Shown here piece by piece: positions 8,974-17,619 of a stretch of 64,000 nucleotides of DNA. Made by a program: the position numbers and the translations under genes. The notes beneath the pieces were generated by a model that had not been told where the DNA came from, did no database searches, and saw only the letters and a program-made list of their open reading frames with translations. Position 1 is the stretch's first letter. Each line of letters opens with the position of its first letter. Source of the stretch: JAICMB01 sp963802915 (lineage in GTDB: Bacteria > Acidobacteriota > Terriglobia > Bryobacterales > Bryobacteraceae); the NCBI GenBank assembly GCA_963802915.1, contig CAWDKQ010000009.1:186001-250000 (forward strand). Direction: 5' to 3'.

Positions 8974-9346
8974 CCAGCAATTGCTCCAGAGCCTGCCGCA
9001 CCGCGCCAGGCGAGTAAGGCTTACTGAAATACGCCGCTCCCAAGGCATGCACGCGACTCGGCGTCTCCGGTTTGCTATCGCCGCTGATCACGATGATCGG
9101 AAGGTGGGCCAGCCAGGGTTGAGCGCGCACGCGCTCGATCAGTTCGAAACCGTCGATGCGCGAAAAACGCAAATGCAAGTCCGTGATTAACGCCGCCACC
9201 GGCGTCTCGGAAACTGCCAGAAAATGGAGCGCCTCCTGACCCGATGACACCACTCGCACCTCCAGGTCCGGTCGCGGCAGCAGCGCAACCTCGAGCGGCT
9301 CCACGCATAGCGCGTTGTCTTCGACAATCAGAACAATACGGCGCAT
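8963..9346 (-). CDS. Single-domain response regulator (receiver only)
   Basis: 127 residues from the ATG at 9346 (MRRIVLIVEDN), 4 bp after the stop of the OmpR-type regulator; a TTG nine codons upstream is an alternative. The acidic pair is in VEDN, the phospho-acceptor Asp in LITDLHL, the switch Ser in VISGD and the conserved Lys in YFSKPYSP. There is no output domain, so it acts through protein contact or as a phosphate sink/relay. Its stop overlaps the porin start. Confidence 0.85.
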   Translation of the reverse strand: MRRIVLIVEDNALCVEPLEVALLPRPDLEVRVVSSGQEALHFLAVSETPVAALITDLHLRFSRIDGFELIERVRAQPWLAHLPIIVISGDSKPETPSRVHALGAAYFSKPYSPGAVRQALEQLLDVH

Positions 9347-9350
9347 GCGA

Positions 9351-10025
9351 CTACGGGATGAACCGGTATCCAACCCCGTGTACCGTCAGAAAGTGTTTCG
9401 GAAAGCCGGGATCCGGCTCCAATTTCTGACGCAGCCGCACGATATGAGCATCCACTGTCCGCGTGTTCGGAAACGATTCGTAACCCCACACTGAATTTAG
9501 AATCACGTCGCGGGTGAGAGCGCGATCCGGATTCTGAAGAAAGAACGTGAGCAGGTTGTACTCGGCCGGCGTGAATTTCAGTTCCTCGCCGCGCCGGGTG
9601 ACTATCCGGCGATTTAAATCCACCTGAGTATCGGCGAACGACACCACCTGATGCGCCTCCGACGAGGTGCGCCGCAGCACCGCGCGAATGCGTGCCAGAA
9701 GTTCGCGCGTTCCAAACGGCTTGACGATGTAATCGTCGGCGCCGATTTCGAGTAGCAGCACTTTGTCCATCTCCTCGCCGATCGCGCTCAGCACAATGAT
9801 GGGTGTCTTCACATGCGAGGCGCGCAACTGCTTGCAAAGATCGATACCGCTCATCTCCGGCAATCGCAGATCCGCCAGGATCAGTTGGGGCTTGAGACTG
9901 AGCGCTTTTTCGAAACCCGTGCGCCCGTCAGCCGCATGAACCGCGCGGAATCCTTCCTGTTCCAGAAGGACGCTGATGGTGTCGCCCAGGCTCTCATCGT
10001 CGTCGACAATTAGAATCGTAACCAC
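9351..10025 (-). CDS. OmpR/PhoB-family response regulator
   Basis: 224 residues from the GTG at 10025. The receiver spans about 1-120, with DDD at 8-10, phospho-acceptor Asp52 in LADLRLPEMSG and the Lys in YIVKPFG. The winged-helix effector spans about 130-224, with typical FTPAEYNLL, VDAHIVRLRQKL and GVGYRF motifs. The frame is open 29 codons further upstream, but those residues are not receiver-like, and a TATACT element 18-23 bp before the GTG fits a nearly leaderless start there. First gene of the operon; it probably controls its own promoter through the repeats at 10083-10104. Confidence 0.9.
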   Translation of the reverse strand: MVTILIVDDDESLGDTISVLLEQEGFRAVHAADGRTGFEKALSLKPQLILADLRLPEMSGIDLCKQLRASHVKTPIIVLSAIGEEMDKVLLLEIGADDYIVKPFGTRELLARIRAVLRRTSSEAHQVVSFADTQVDLNRRIVTRRGEELKFTPAEYNLLTFFLQNPDRALTRDVILNSVWGYESFPNTRTVDAHIVRLRQKLEPDPGFPKHFLTVHGVGYRFIP

Positions 10026-10042
10026 AAGTTGTACTGATTCGC

Positions 10043-10048
10043 AGTATA
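10043..10048 (-). promoter_or_regulatory. Candidate -10 element of the sensory operon
   Basis: Reads TATACT on the minus strand, 18-23 bp before the GTG of the OmpR-type regulator. No good -35 hexamer sits 17 bp upstream, as expected for an activator-dependent promoter. Confidence 0.45.
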
Positions 10049-10082
10049 CGAAACGGCCGCACGCTTTGGCATAAAACGGGGT

Positions 10083-10104
10083 CTCTTTTACAACTCTTTT
10101 ACAA
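10083..10104 (-). promoter_or_regulatory. Perfect 11-bp tandem direct repeat, candidate OmpR/PhoB-type operator
   Basis: Two adjacent identical 11-mers (TTGTAAAAGAG on the minus strand). Its near edge is about 35 bp upstream of the -10 candidate. An 11-bp repeat period (one helical turn) is the hallmark of sites bound head-to-tail by OmpR/PhoB-family regulators, and the first gene downstream encodes such a regulator. The divergent polysaccharide gene begins at 10151, so the site could serve both directions. Confidence 0.55.
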
Positions 10105-10150
10105 GTAACCAACCATTGCCAAGGCAGTTTCGCCCAACAATGAAAGTCAC

Positions 10151-12017
10151 TTGTTGAGGACCCAGATCACCATCGCGTCGGTCTTAGCGCTTACGCCGCT
10201 GCTTATTCTGCCGGCCTGGTTTTTCTACTACGACGTGACCCCGAAGGTTGCCGTTGTTCTAATCGGCGCATGCATCGCGCTCGTCTTTTATCTTCGAGAT
10301 TCCACGCCCAACGAAGTTCGTCGCTTATGGGCTGACGAGATCGGTCGAGGGTTTTGTCTCCTGACCGCGGCCCAGATAGTCGTGCTCTTTCTTTGCACGG
10401 CTCTCTCCAGCAATCCCGCCCTTTCGTGGAATGGAGGAAACTGGCGCCGTTTCGGCCTGGTTTCGCAGCTAGCCGTCGTCGTCATAGGATTTCTTATCGC
10501 GGCGTCGTGCTCGATATCCGGATTACGCATCGTTCTTCGCGCCGTCGCGGCTGCCGGCGTCATAGCCGCCTTCTACGGAATTTTGCAATATTCGGGCGTT
10601 GATCCGCTTCTGCCCAAGGCCGCCTATCACGTCGGAGAAGGACTGACGACCATCGTTCGGCCGCCATCGACGCTAGGCCACGCGGATTTCTTCGCCGGAT
10701 ATTTGCTTTATGTGGTTTTTCTTGGAGCGGCTCTCGTCTCAACGGAAATACAATCCGCGTGGAAAGCTCTTGGTGGTGCGGCCATCGTTCTCGGATCGGC
10801 GGCAATCGCGCTCAGCGGAACGCGAGGCGCGCTCTTAGGACTCGCCGCTGGAGCACTTTCGCTCTGGATTTGGAATCGTCCGCGGCTCACGAGGCGCCAC
10901 GCCTTCTTCGCCATCGGACTCTGCGCCATCAGTGTCGCGTTCTACTTCTCGCCGGCAGGTTTGAAGCTTCGCGCCCGCTCGCAATGGGCGCTTGAAGACG
11001 TGCGGGGAGGCGCCAGACTCTTGCTATGGCGCGACTCTGTGCGCATGGCGGATCAGCACCTGGTCTTCGGCTTTGGCCCGGAGTCATTCGGTCAGCAATT
11101 CCCGCGATATCAATCCGTGGAACTCTCACGCGCCTATCCGGATTTCTATCACGAATCGCCGCACAACATCTTTCTCGACGCCCTAGTATCGGAAGGCATC
11201 CTGGGATTGACGGTCCTGATTGGCTTCGTCGCGTTGGCATGGTTCGCTACGCGACACGCTTTGAGCACAGCCCAGCAGGCCGCCCCCTATTTGACATCAG
11301 CCCTAATCGCTGGGGTAACCAGCGGTCTATTCGTCTGCTTCACTCTGCCGGGCGCGCTTTACTTCTACGCGACGATTGCCATGCTTACCGGCCTGGCAAT
11401 TCGACGACGCGCCGACGTGAGGACGTCAATCGGCTGGCGCATCCCAGCGTTCGCTGTCGCTTTCACGGCACTCTCAATATTCTTGATCTTCACCATCCGA
11501 CTCACCACCAGCGACGTCACCCTGGCTCAAGCCAAGCACCAACTGGACGCCGGACGCATCGAAGAATCCACGGCGACTTATGCCCTTTCGCGACACTGGC
11601 GGCCAACGGGCTCCAGCGACGATCTCTATTTCTCCCGCGCCTTCGCCGCGGCATCGCGAACTGCCTCAAATCCAATCCGGGCGCGAATAGCTTTGCAACA
11701 GGCCTTCAATGCAGCTCAGCGAGCCGTGAAAACTTCCGAAGAACGCCAAAATGCCTGGTATAACCTCGCCGGCCTTCTACGCCACTCAAAACGACGCGGC
11801 GGACGTGGAAACATGCTTACGCCGTTCCCTCGAAGCCTCGCCAAACTGGTTCAAATCCCATTGGGCGCTGTCTCAATTATTTCTGCTCTCTGGACGTCGG
11901 ACCGACGCTCTGGCCGAAGCGAACCGCGCCGCCGACCTGAACGGCGGAAAAGATCCGGAAATTGCAAAGTTTTTACAACGCGTTCACGACCTCACGGCTT
12001 CGCTGAAGCCAGAATGA
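10151..12017 (+). CDS. O-antigen ligase/polymerase (WzyC-like) with C-terminal TPR region, one frameshift
   Basis: About 12 membrane segments (residues 5-470) include the Wzy_C-type periplasmic loop with GFGPESF and the following HESPHNIFLDALVSEGILG. A helical TPR-like tail follows from about residue 475. The uninterrupted frame runs to 12043, but after the WYNLAGL motif it turns into Arg-rich nonsense. The next frame instead continues as YATQNDAADVETCLRRSLE and stops at 12017. One extra base near 11775 explains this, so the true gene end is probably 12017. The start is a TTG; no ATG is available. Expected role: polymerising or ligating surface-polysaccharide repeats at the periplasmic face. 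First gene of a plus-strand polysaccharide operon. Confidence 0.75.
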
Positions 12018-12039
12018 ATGAGGTAACCGAGTTTTGCTT

Positions 12040-12861
12040 ATGAAACATTCATCCCTACTGCTGATTTTGTTCGCCGGCGCGGCGGTCTGCTCCGCGCAGA
12101 CCCCGGCCATCGCCGAAGGCGGCGTCCTGAATGGCGCCAGTTTCGCCAAAGGACAACCGGTCTCGCCCGGTGGGCTTGTCTCGATCTTCGGCACTGGACT
12201 CATAAGCAAACTCGCCCTGGCCGACACGATACCGTTGTCGAACAACCTGGGTGGCGTCACCGTTACATTTGGCGATCTCCCGCCCGCGCCGCTGCTGGCC
12301 GTTGTGCCCGGCGTTCCCGGCCAATCCGACGATCAGATCAACGCGCAACTTCCCTGGGAAGTCGGCTCGGGAACGGGTGTGGTAAATGTGACGGTCACTA
12401 CTCCGAATGGCACATCCGCGCCTGTCGCAGTCAACTTCGCGCCGTCGATGCCGGGCATCTTCACAGCGGCCGCCGGAGGCCAACTGTACGCAATCGCGGT
12501 GAATAGCTCCGATTCTTCGCTCGCGTGGCCACAGGGTCTTGCATCGACGGGCACCGGTTCGCATCCGGCAAAAGCCGGTGATGTTTTGATCATCTACGCC
12601 ACCGGATTCGGCGCAGTGGACCACACGCCCGTCGACGGCGGCATACCCAGCGTCCTGTCACAAACAATCGCGAAGCCTTCCGTTTTATTCGGCGGAGTCG
12701 CCGGTGACGTGGAATTCTCCGGACTCGCTCCGCAGTTTGTCGGTGTAAATCAACTGAACGTGCAGGTGCCAACAGGCGTGACGCCAGGCAGCGCCGTGCC
12801 GCTGCAGATCCGGGTGAACGGCGTTTCCAGCTCGAATCAAGTGATGGTCGCGATTCAATAG
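12040..12861 (+). CDS. Exported TIGR03437-like protein
   Basis: 273 residues from the ATG at 12040 (a TTG at 12034 has better spacing to GAGG). Signal peptide at about 1-20 (SLLLILFAGAAVCSA). The body follows the pattern of the acidobacterial C-terminal domain family TIGR03437: GGVLNGASFAKG, PVSPGGLVSIFGTGL, QINAQLPWEV, DVLIIYATGFG, and a closing VGVNQLNVQVP. These domains are probably Ig-like beta-sandwiches of unknown function, usually attached to larger extracellular proteins; here the domain stands alone. Its place inside a polysaccharide operon suggests a periplasmic or surface accessory role. Confidence 0.8.
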   Translation: MKHSSLLLILFAGAAVCSAQTPAIAEGGVLNGASFAKGQPVSPGGLVSIFGTGLISKLALADTIPLSNNLGGVTVTFGDLPPAPLLAVVPGVPGQSDDQINAQLPWEVGSGTGVVNVTVTTPNGTSAPVAVNFAPSMPGIFTAAAGGQLYAIAVNSSDSSLAWPQGLASTGTGSHPAKAGDVLIIYATGFGAVDHTPVDGGIPSVLSQTIAKPSVLFGGVAGDVEFSGLAPQFVGVNQLNVQVPTGVTPGSAVPLQIRVNGVSSSNQVMVAIQ

Positions 12862-12892
12862 GGCCGATGCAAGGTCCGCGGGAGCGGTTAAA

Positions 12893-13960
12893 ATGCACGA
12901 CTCCTTCGATATCTTCGAATATATCGATTTCCTGCGGGCTCGCTGGAAATTCGCGGCCATCGCATGCGGTGTCGCGATATCGCTCGCCATGGCAACCGGC
13001 TTCCTGCTTCCCAGACGCTACACGGCAACGGCGACCATACTGATTGACCCTCCGGCAGGAGGCGATCCGCGCATCGCCACTGCCGTGAGCATGGTCTATC
13101 TGGAATCGTTGAAAACGTATGAACTGCTCGCTACCAACGATCAGCTCTTTATGCGAGCCGCGTCTAAGTTCCACCTCCGCGACCCCGACGGATCGCCAAT
13201 CGAATCGTTAAAGCGGAGTGTGCTGAAGGTGGGCAAGCTCCGCGATACACGCGCGTTGCAAATTAGCGTGTCGCTTTCCGATCCAAAAACCGCTCAGGCT
13301 GTGGCGGAATTTATTGCCAACGGCGCCGTAGAACTCAGCCGGTCCGGAGGAAAGGAAGCGGATGAGGCGACAATCAAGGACGCTGCTGAAACGGCACAGA
13401 ATCTAAAGACCCGCCTTAACGAAGCCGAGGTCGCGTGGCAGAAGGCCAGCGCAACACACCCCGCGGAAGCGCTGCGATCGGAGATTTTCGACGACGGCGA
13501 ATTGAAATCGCGCATCGAGGAGCAACTGTTAGACGAGCAAACCAGTCTCACCGAAAACGATAATGGCACGTCGCGTGCCCGCATTGAACTTCTCCAGCGT
13601 CGCATCCGCGAACTTACGCAGGCAATGAACGAAAAGAGCAAGCTGCTGTCCGAGCAGAGCGCTCGCGAGGAGGATTTGCATGCGGAGTTGATCGCGGCTC
13701 GAACGGCATATGAAGCGGCCGTGCAACGGCTCGCGGATTTGCGGGTCAGCCGGGGTTCGCGCGCAGAGTGGCTGCGAGTAATCGACCCGGGCATTGTTCC
13801 GCAGCGTCCGAGTTCGCCAAACGTGCCGCTGATCCTGATCGGAGCGGCGTCGCTGGCGCTCTTCGGATCGCTGTTGTATCTCACGCTATCGTTCAGCCTG
13901 ACGCGAGGACGCCGGCGTTACGATCTGCCGCTGCGCATGGCGAGCCATGGGCACGATTGA
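12893..13960 (+). CDS. Wzz/GumC-like polysaccharide chain-length determinant
   Basis: 355 residues. TM1 is at about 22-42 and TM2 at about 305-325, bracketing a periplasmic region rich in coiled coil (about 150-285). The N-terminal FDIFEYIDFLRARWK and the RRYTATATILIDPP segment are typical Wzz features, as is the PQRPSSPNVPLI proline motif before TM2. No BY-kinase domain is attached. GGGAG lies about 8 bp before the ATG. It should set chain length with the flanking polymerases. The last 14 bp overlap the next gene. Confidence 0.85.
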   Translation: MHDSFDIFEYIDFLRARWKFAAIACGVAISLAMATGFLLPRRYTATATILIDPPAGGDPRIATAVSMVYLESLKTYELLATNDQLFMRAASKFHLRDPDGSPIESLKRSVLKVGKLRDTRALQISVSLSDPKTAQAVAEFIANGAVELSRSGGKEADEATIKDAAETAQNLKTRLNEAEVAWQKASATHPAEALRSEIFDDGELKSRIEEQLLDEQTSLTENDNGTSRARIELLQRRIRELTQAMNEKSKLLSEQSAREEDLHAELIAARTAYEAAVQRLADLRVSRGSRAEWLRVIDPGIVPQRPSSPNVPLILIGAASLALFGSLLYLTLSFSLTRGRRRYDLPLRMASHGHD

Positions 13961-15357
13961 CGTCCATCCGCGTGAATTGCCGCGCAATTATTGGATCGCC
14001 GCTTCGCTGGGCGCTTATGCCTGCCTTGTCGTGGCGGCGTCGAGTCCAGCCGCGGCCCTCGCCTGGAGCGCGCCGCTCGTCGTCATTCCGCTCATTCTGT
14101 GGACTCTTCAAACCGCCAGCCGGTGGCTGTGGTGCTTTTTTTTCGCTGCTCTCTTGCTGCCGCCACTTCCGTTCGCAATAGGCAATTCCGGACCACACGT
14201 AGGAGTCGCGATCGCCGGACTCGGCCTCGCATGCGGCGTGGTACGCCTCGGAGAGTGGCGTATCAAGCGAGACCTGCTCACATTTGCGATCACTCTGTTT
14301 TTCGTTTTGCTGCTCTTCAGCTCGGCGCTCGCGGTATTTTACTCCGGGCTGAGCATAGCGACCGGGAGTCTGGTACGCGTGCTGTTATTCGGAATCCCGG
14401 TCTACGTTTTCTTTTACTCCGCGTACGGACCCGGAATCGCGCTACGCGAAAACGTTTTCAGGTCTGCGCGACACCTCTATTGGTTCGGCCTGCTCTCAGC
14501 CGCTTTCGCCTGCCTCGATTTCTACTTCCAGTTCCCCGCCCCGGCCGGCTATGGACCTCAGTTCATCTGGCTTGAATCAGGAATCTATCGCCGTGCCCAA
14601 GGCTTTTTCTACGAAGCCAGCACGCTAGGAAATCTATGCACATTCTTTCTGATCATGATCGCCGTCGCCCTCCTGCGCGGTCGGAGTGAACGCCAGCCAG
14701 TATCGAGACTGGCACTATGGCTCGGCGCGCCGATTCTGTTCGCGGCTCTCGTGTTGTCCTACTCCCGCGCGTCTTTAGTGAATCTCTTCGTTGCGTTCAT
14801 GGCACTGCTTTACTTGCAGCGCGCGCGACTCAGAATTGGCCGGCTGTTCGCTATGTTCTCCAGTGGCCTAGTCGTGGGCTCACTGGCAGCGTGGCTACTT
14901 TTTCCGGAGGCCGCGTGGAACTACTGGCTCCGACTCGCGTATTCGCAGTCCTTCTTCTCACAACCAGAGACCGTACTCTCCGGCCGCCTTGCGAGTTGGC
15001 AAATCATAGTCGGGTTCATCGAGGCCCATCCCTGGCACGCGATTCTCGGCATCGGCTATAAGACACTCCCCTACTCCGATTTCATCGGACAAACCACCAT
15101 CGCCGATAACATGTACCTCAGCCTGTTGGTCGAGACCGGGATCGTTGGACTCGCGGCATTCTTCCTGCTCAATTTCGCGATCCTTCGCACCGCCTGGCGA
15201 GCGGCCCACCGCGCCGATTCGCAATCTTCATTCTTTGGAACCTGGATTTTTTGTTTCTGGATCGGACAGCTCTTCCAGATGCTTTCAGGCGATCTGTTGA
15301 CATATTGGCGCGTGCTTCCTCTCTACTTTTGGGTTCTCGCAATGGTCGGACCGATGA
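13947..15357 (+). CDS. Second O-antigen polymerase-like membrane protein
   Basis: About 470 residues with roughly 12 membrane segments and a Wzy-like loop (SGRLASWQIIVGFIEAHPW, then GIGYKTLPYSD and DNMYLSLLVETGIVGL). As sequenced, the frame does not stop: it runs through PMSRGLLILDQ, the N-terminus of the next glycosyltransferase, to 16127. Removing one base near 15352 would give the usual ATGA overlap, with this gene stopping at 15357 and the next starting at 15354. I take that as the original structure. Partner of the Wzz-like protein; two polymerase-like genes in one locus is worth noting. Confidence 0.7.
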
Positions 15358-16458
15358 GCCGAGGCCTGCTGATTCTGGATCAATATAATCAACTCGGCGG
15401 CGCGCAGCGTTGCCTGCTCGATCTGCTCCCGGCTTTTGTTGAAGCCGGTTATGAAACCCATTTGGCCGTTCCCGGAGACGGGCCATTGACAAATGCCGCG
15501 AGAGAAATCGGTGTAGTGACACACCGGATTCCTTGCGGCGCATATGCTTCGGGACACAAGAGTTGGATCGATGCTGCTCGATTCGCGTCGATTTCCGCGT
15601 CAGGCATGGCGCATAGCGTCGCTGGCATCGAAGCACCGCATCGATCTGATCTACGTGAACGGTCCGCGAATGCTTCCCGCGGTCGCGATGGCGCGAGAGG
15701 TCGACCCGGTGATCTTCCACGCTCACAGCATCGTGGCCCAGGAAGCCGTCTTGCGATTCACGCGCCGCGCCCTGCGATCGGCCAACGCTTACGTAATCGC
15801 GGCGTGCCAATTCGTGTTGGCGCCTTTGATCGCAGCCATCGAAAAGGAACGTTCGCGCGTTATCTACAACGGCGTTGCAGCCATTGGCATGCGCGCGCCG
15901 GCCGCGGGAAGATGGCGATCCTTGGCGAGTTGGCGTCATCGGACGGATCGCGCCCGAAAAAGGCCAGTTGGCGTTTCTTCAGGCCGCGCGCACTGGTCTT
16001 GCGGCAGCAGCGCTGTGCGAATTCGTGGTCTGCGGCGACGCGCAGTTCTCGGGCCCCGCATATGAGAGCCGGCGTGCGCATGGAAGCGGAAGGATTGCCC
16101 GATCGAGTTTACCGGATGGCGCGATGACATTCGCGAAGTCTTGTCATCGCTCGATGTGATTGTGGTGCCATCAACTGCGGTGGACGCGACGCCGCGTGTG
16201 ATCCTCGAAGCATTCTCGGCCGGAGTTCCCGTGGTGGCATTTCGATCCGGGGGGATACCGGAGATCATTCAAGATGGCGTTACCGGCGTGTTATGTGCGC
16301 CAACAGCGCACGACTTGGCTGTCAAGCTCTTGGAGCTTTTCTCCAATGGCGGCGCGCTGCTCGATTGTCTTTCCCGCCGGGCTCGCGGGGCTTTTGCAGA
16401 TCGATTTTCTCTCGAACGTTACCGCGCGGAAGTATTGGATACGGTGCAGCGCGCATGA
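15354..16458 (+). pseudogene. GT4 glycosyltransferase broken by about four frameshifts
   Basis: Pieces of one glycosyltransferase are spread over three frames: an N-terminal Rossmann half (ILDQYNQLGGAQRCLLDLL), then IDLIYVNGPRMLPAVAMAR, then RVGVIGRIAPEKGQLAFLQ, then FTGWRDDIREV with VILEAFSAGVPVVAFRSGG. Shifts lie near 15578-15587 (imperfect 10-bp duplication), 15893-15905, 16065-16071 and 16101, all of +1 sense. Reassembled, it is a normal family GT4 enzyme of about 365 residues that would add a sugar from a nucleotide donor on the cytoplasmic side. It is either a decayed gene or a badly called stretch; its last part (16141-16458) is intact and overlaps the next start as ATGA. Confidence 0.75.
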
Positions 16459-17619
16459 GAATTCCCATTCACGCGCGAGCAGTCTTCGATGCACTGCATT
16501 TCGGAGGTCCACGCTTCGACAAGCTGAACAGTTTGACAGTCGCACAGTGGCGCGAGCTGATCGCTTTTTGCCATCGAACACAGTTAGCGATTCCGTTCGC
16601 GCTTCGTTGCCACGATCGTTTGCCGAGCTTGCGTCGCGCACCAATTCAACCAGGATCTGTTGAACAATGCGGAGCGCTGGCAGCGCATGAAGCTGGTCTA
16701 TCGCCAGGCAGGCCGTGCCTTCGAAGTCGCGGGGCTCGAATTCGTCGCGCTCAAAGGGTTCACGCACGTTCCCTTCTTCGTATCCGATCCACGCCTTCGA
16801 GCGCAATATGATCTGGATTTGTTGTTTCCGCGCGATCAGGTTCACGCGGCATTCGATGTCGCTCTCAGGCTCGGTTACGAACCCTATCGGCGGGAATGCG
16901 CATCCCGTGGATCACCTGCCCACGCTGATCCGCAAGACCGGATGGGAGTGGCGCGGCAATTATTTCGATCCTGAGTTGCCTCCTGCGCTGGAGCTCCACT
17001 TTCGTCTCTGGGACGCAAGCATGGAGGGTTTCGCCATCCCGTGCATCGACGACTTCTGGGAACGACGCGAGCGCCGTGCACTCGAAGACGTGGAATTTAC
17101 TTCACTCGCCGCCATCGATCTGCCCGGATATGCCGCGGCACACGCGCTCCGTCACATGCTCCGCGGAGATTTGCGGCCTTCGCATATTTACGAAATCGCG
17201 TATTTTCTCGAACACAATAACGATCCAAATTCTGGCGCACCTGGCGCGATTCGCACGATCAACCACTACGGCGTGTGCAGGCGATCTGCTTCGAAATCGC
17301 CCGCCAATGGTTTGGCTGCCAACTACCCGGCTCGGCCGAAGAAGAGATAGCCCAACTAACCGAACCGGTCCGCGCCTGGCTAAAGTCATACGCACACACG
17401 CCGATCGTAAGCCTTTTTCATCCCACAAAGGACGAATTGTGGCTTCACCTCAACCTGCTCGATCCTGGCTGCTCGCGTCTCGGGATCCTTCGTCGCCGTT
17501 TAATGCCCCTGCAACTTCCCGGGCCCGTGGACGCTGTGCACCTGGCTGATGGCGACCGCAACCTGCGAATCCGATTACGAAGCGCATGGCGCTACTCGCT
17601 CTTTCTCACGTCCCGAATA
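16455..17619 (+). pseudogene. PF14907-like nucleotidyltransferase-fold protein, frameshifted
   Basis: Starts at an ATGA overlap (MRIPIHARAVFDALHFGG). Later pieces are LEFVALKGF...DPRLRAQYDLDLLFPRD (the nucleotidyltransferase acidic core), HPVDHLPTLIRKTGWEWRG, LELHFRLWD and ALRHMLRGDLRPSHIYEIAY. Shifts lie near 16638 (+1), 16897 (+1) and 17228 (probably -1 in an A run). The family is an uncharacterised NTP-transferase fold often found near HprK-like kinases and polysaccharide genes; an HprK-like gene is present at 24068-25051. From about 17230 the frame is open straight into the MFS gene, so the product as sequenced is a fusion. Confidence 0.65.

Noticed and set aside
13947..16127. A single bifunctional polymerase-glycosyltransferase of 726 residues
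   Set aside because: The last 190 residues are out-of-frame Arg-rich sequence, and the glycosyltransferase continues in other frames. One base less at about 15352 gives a normal ATGA gene junction.
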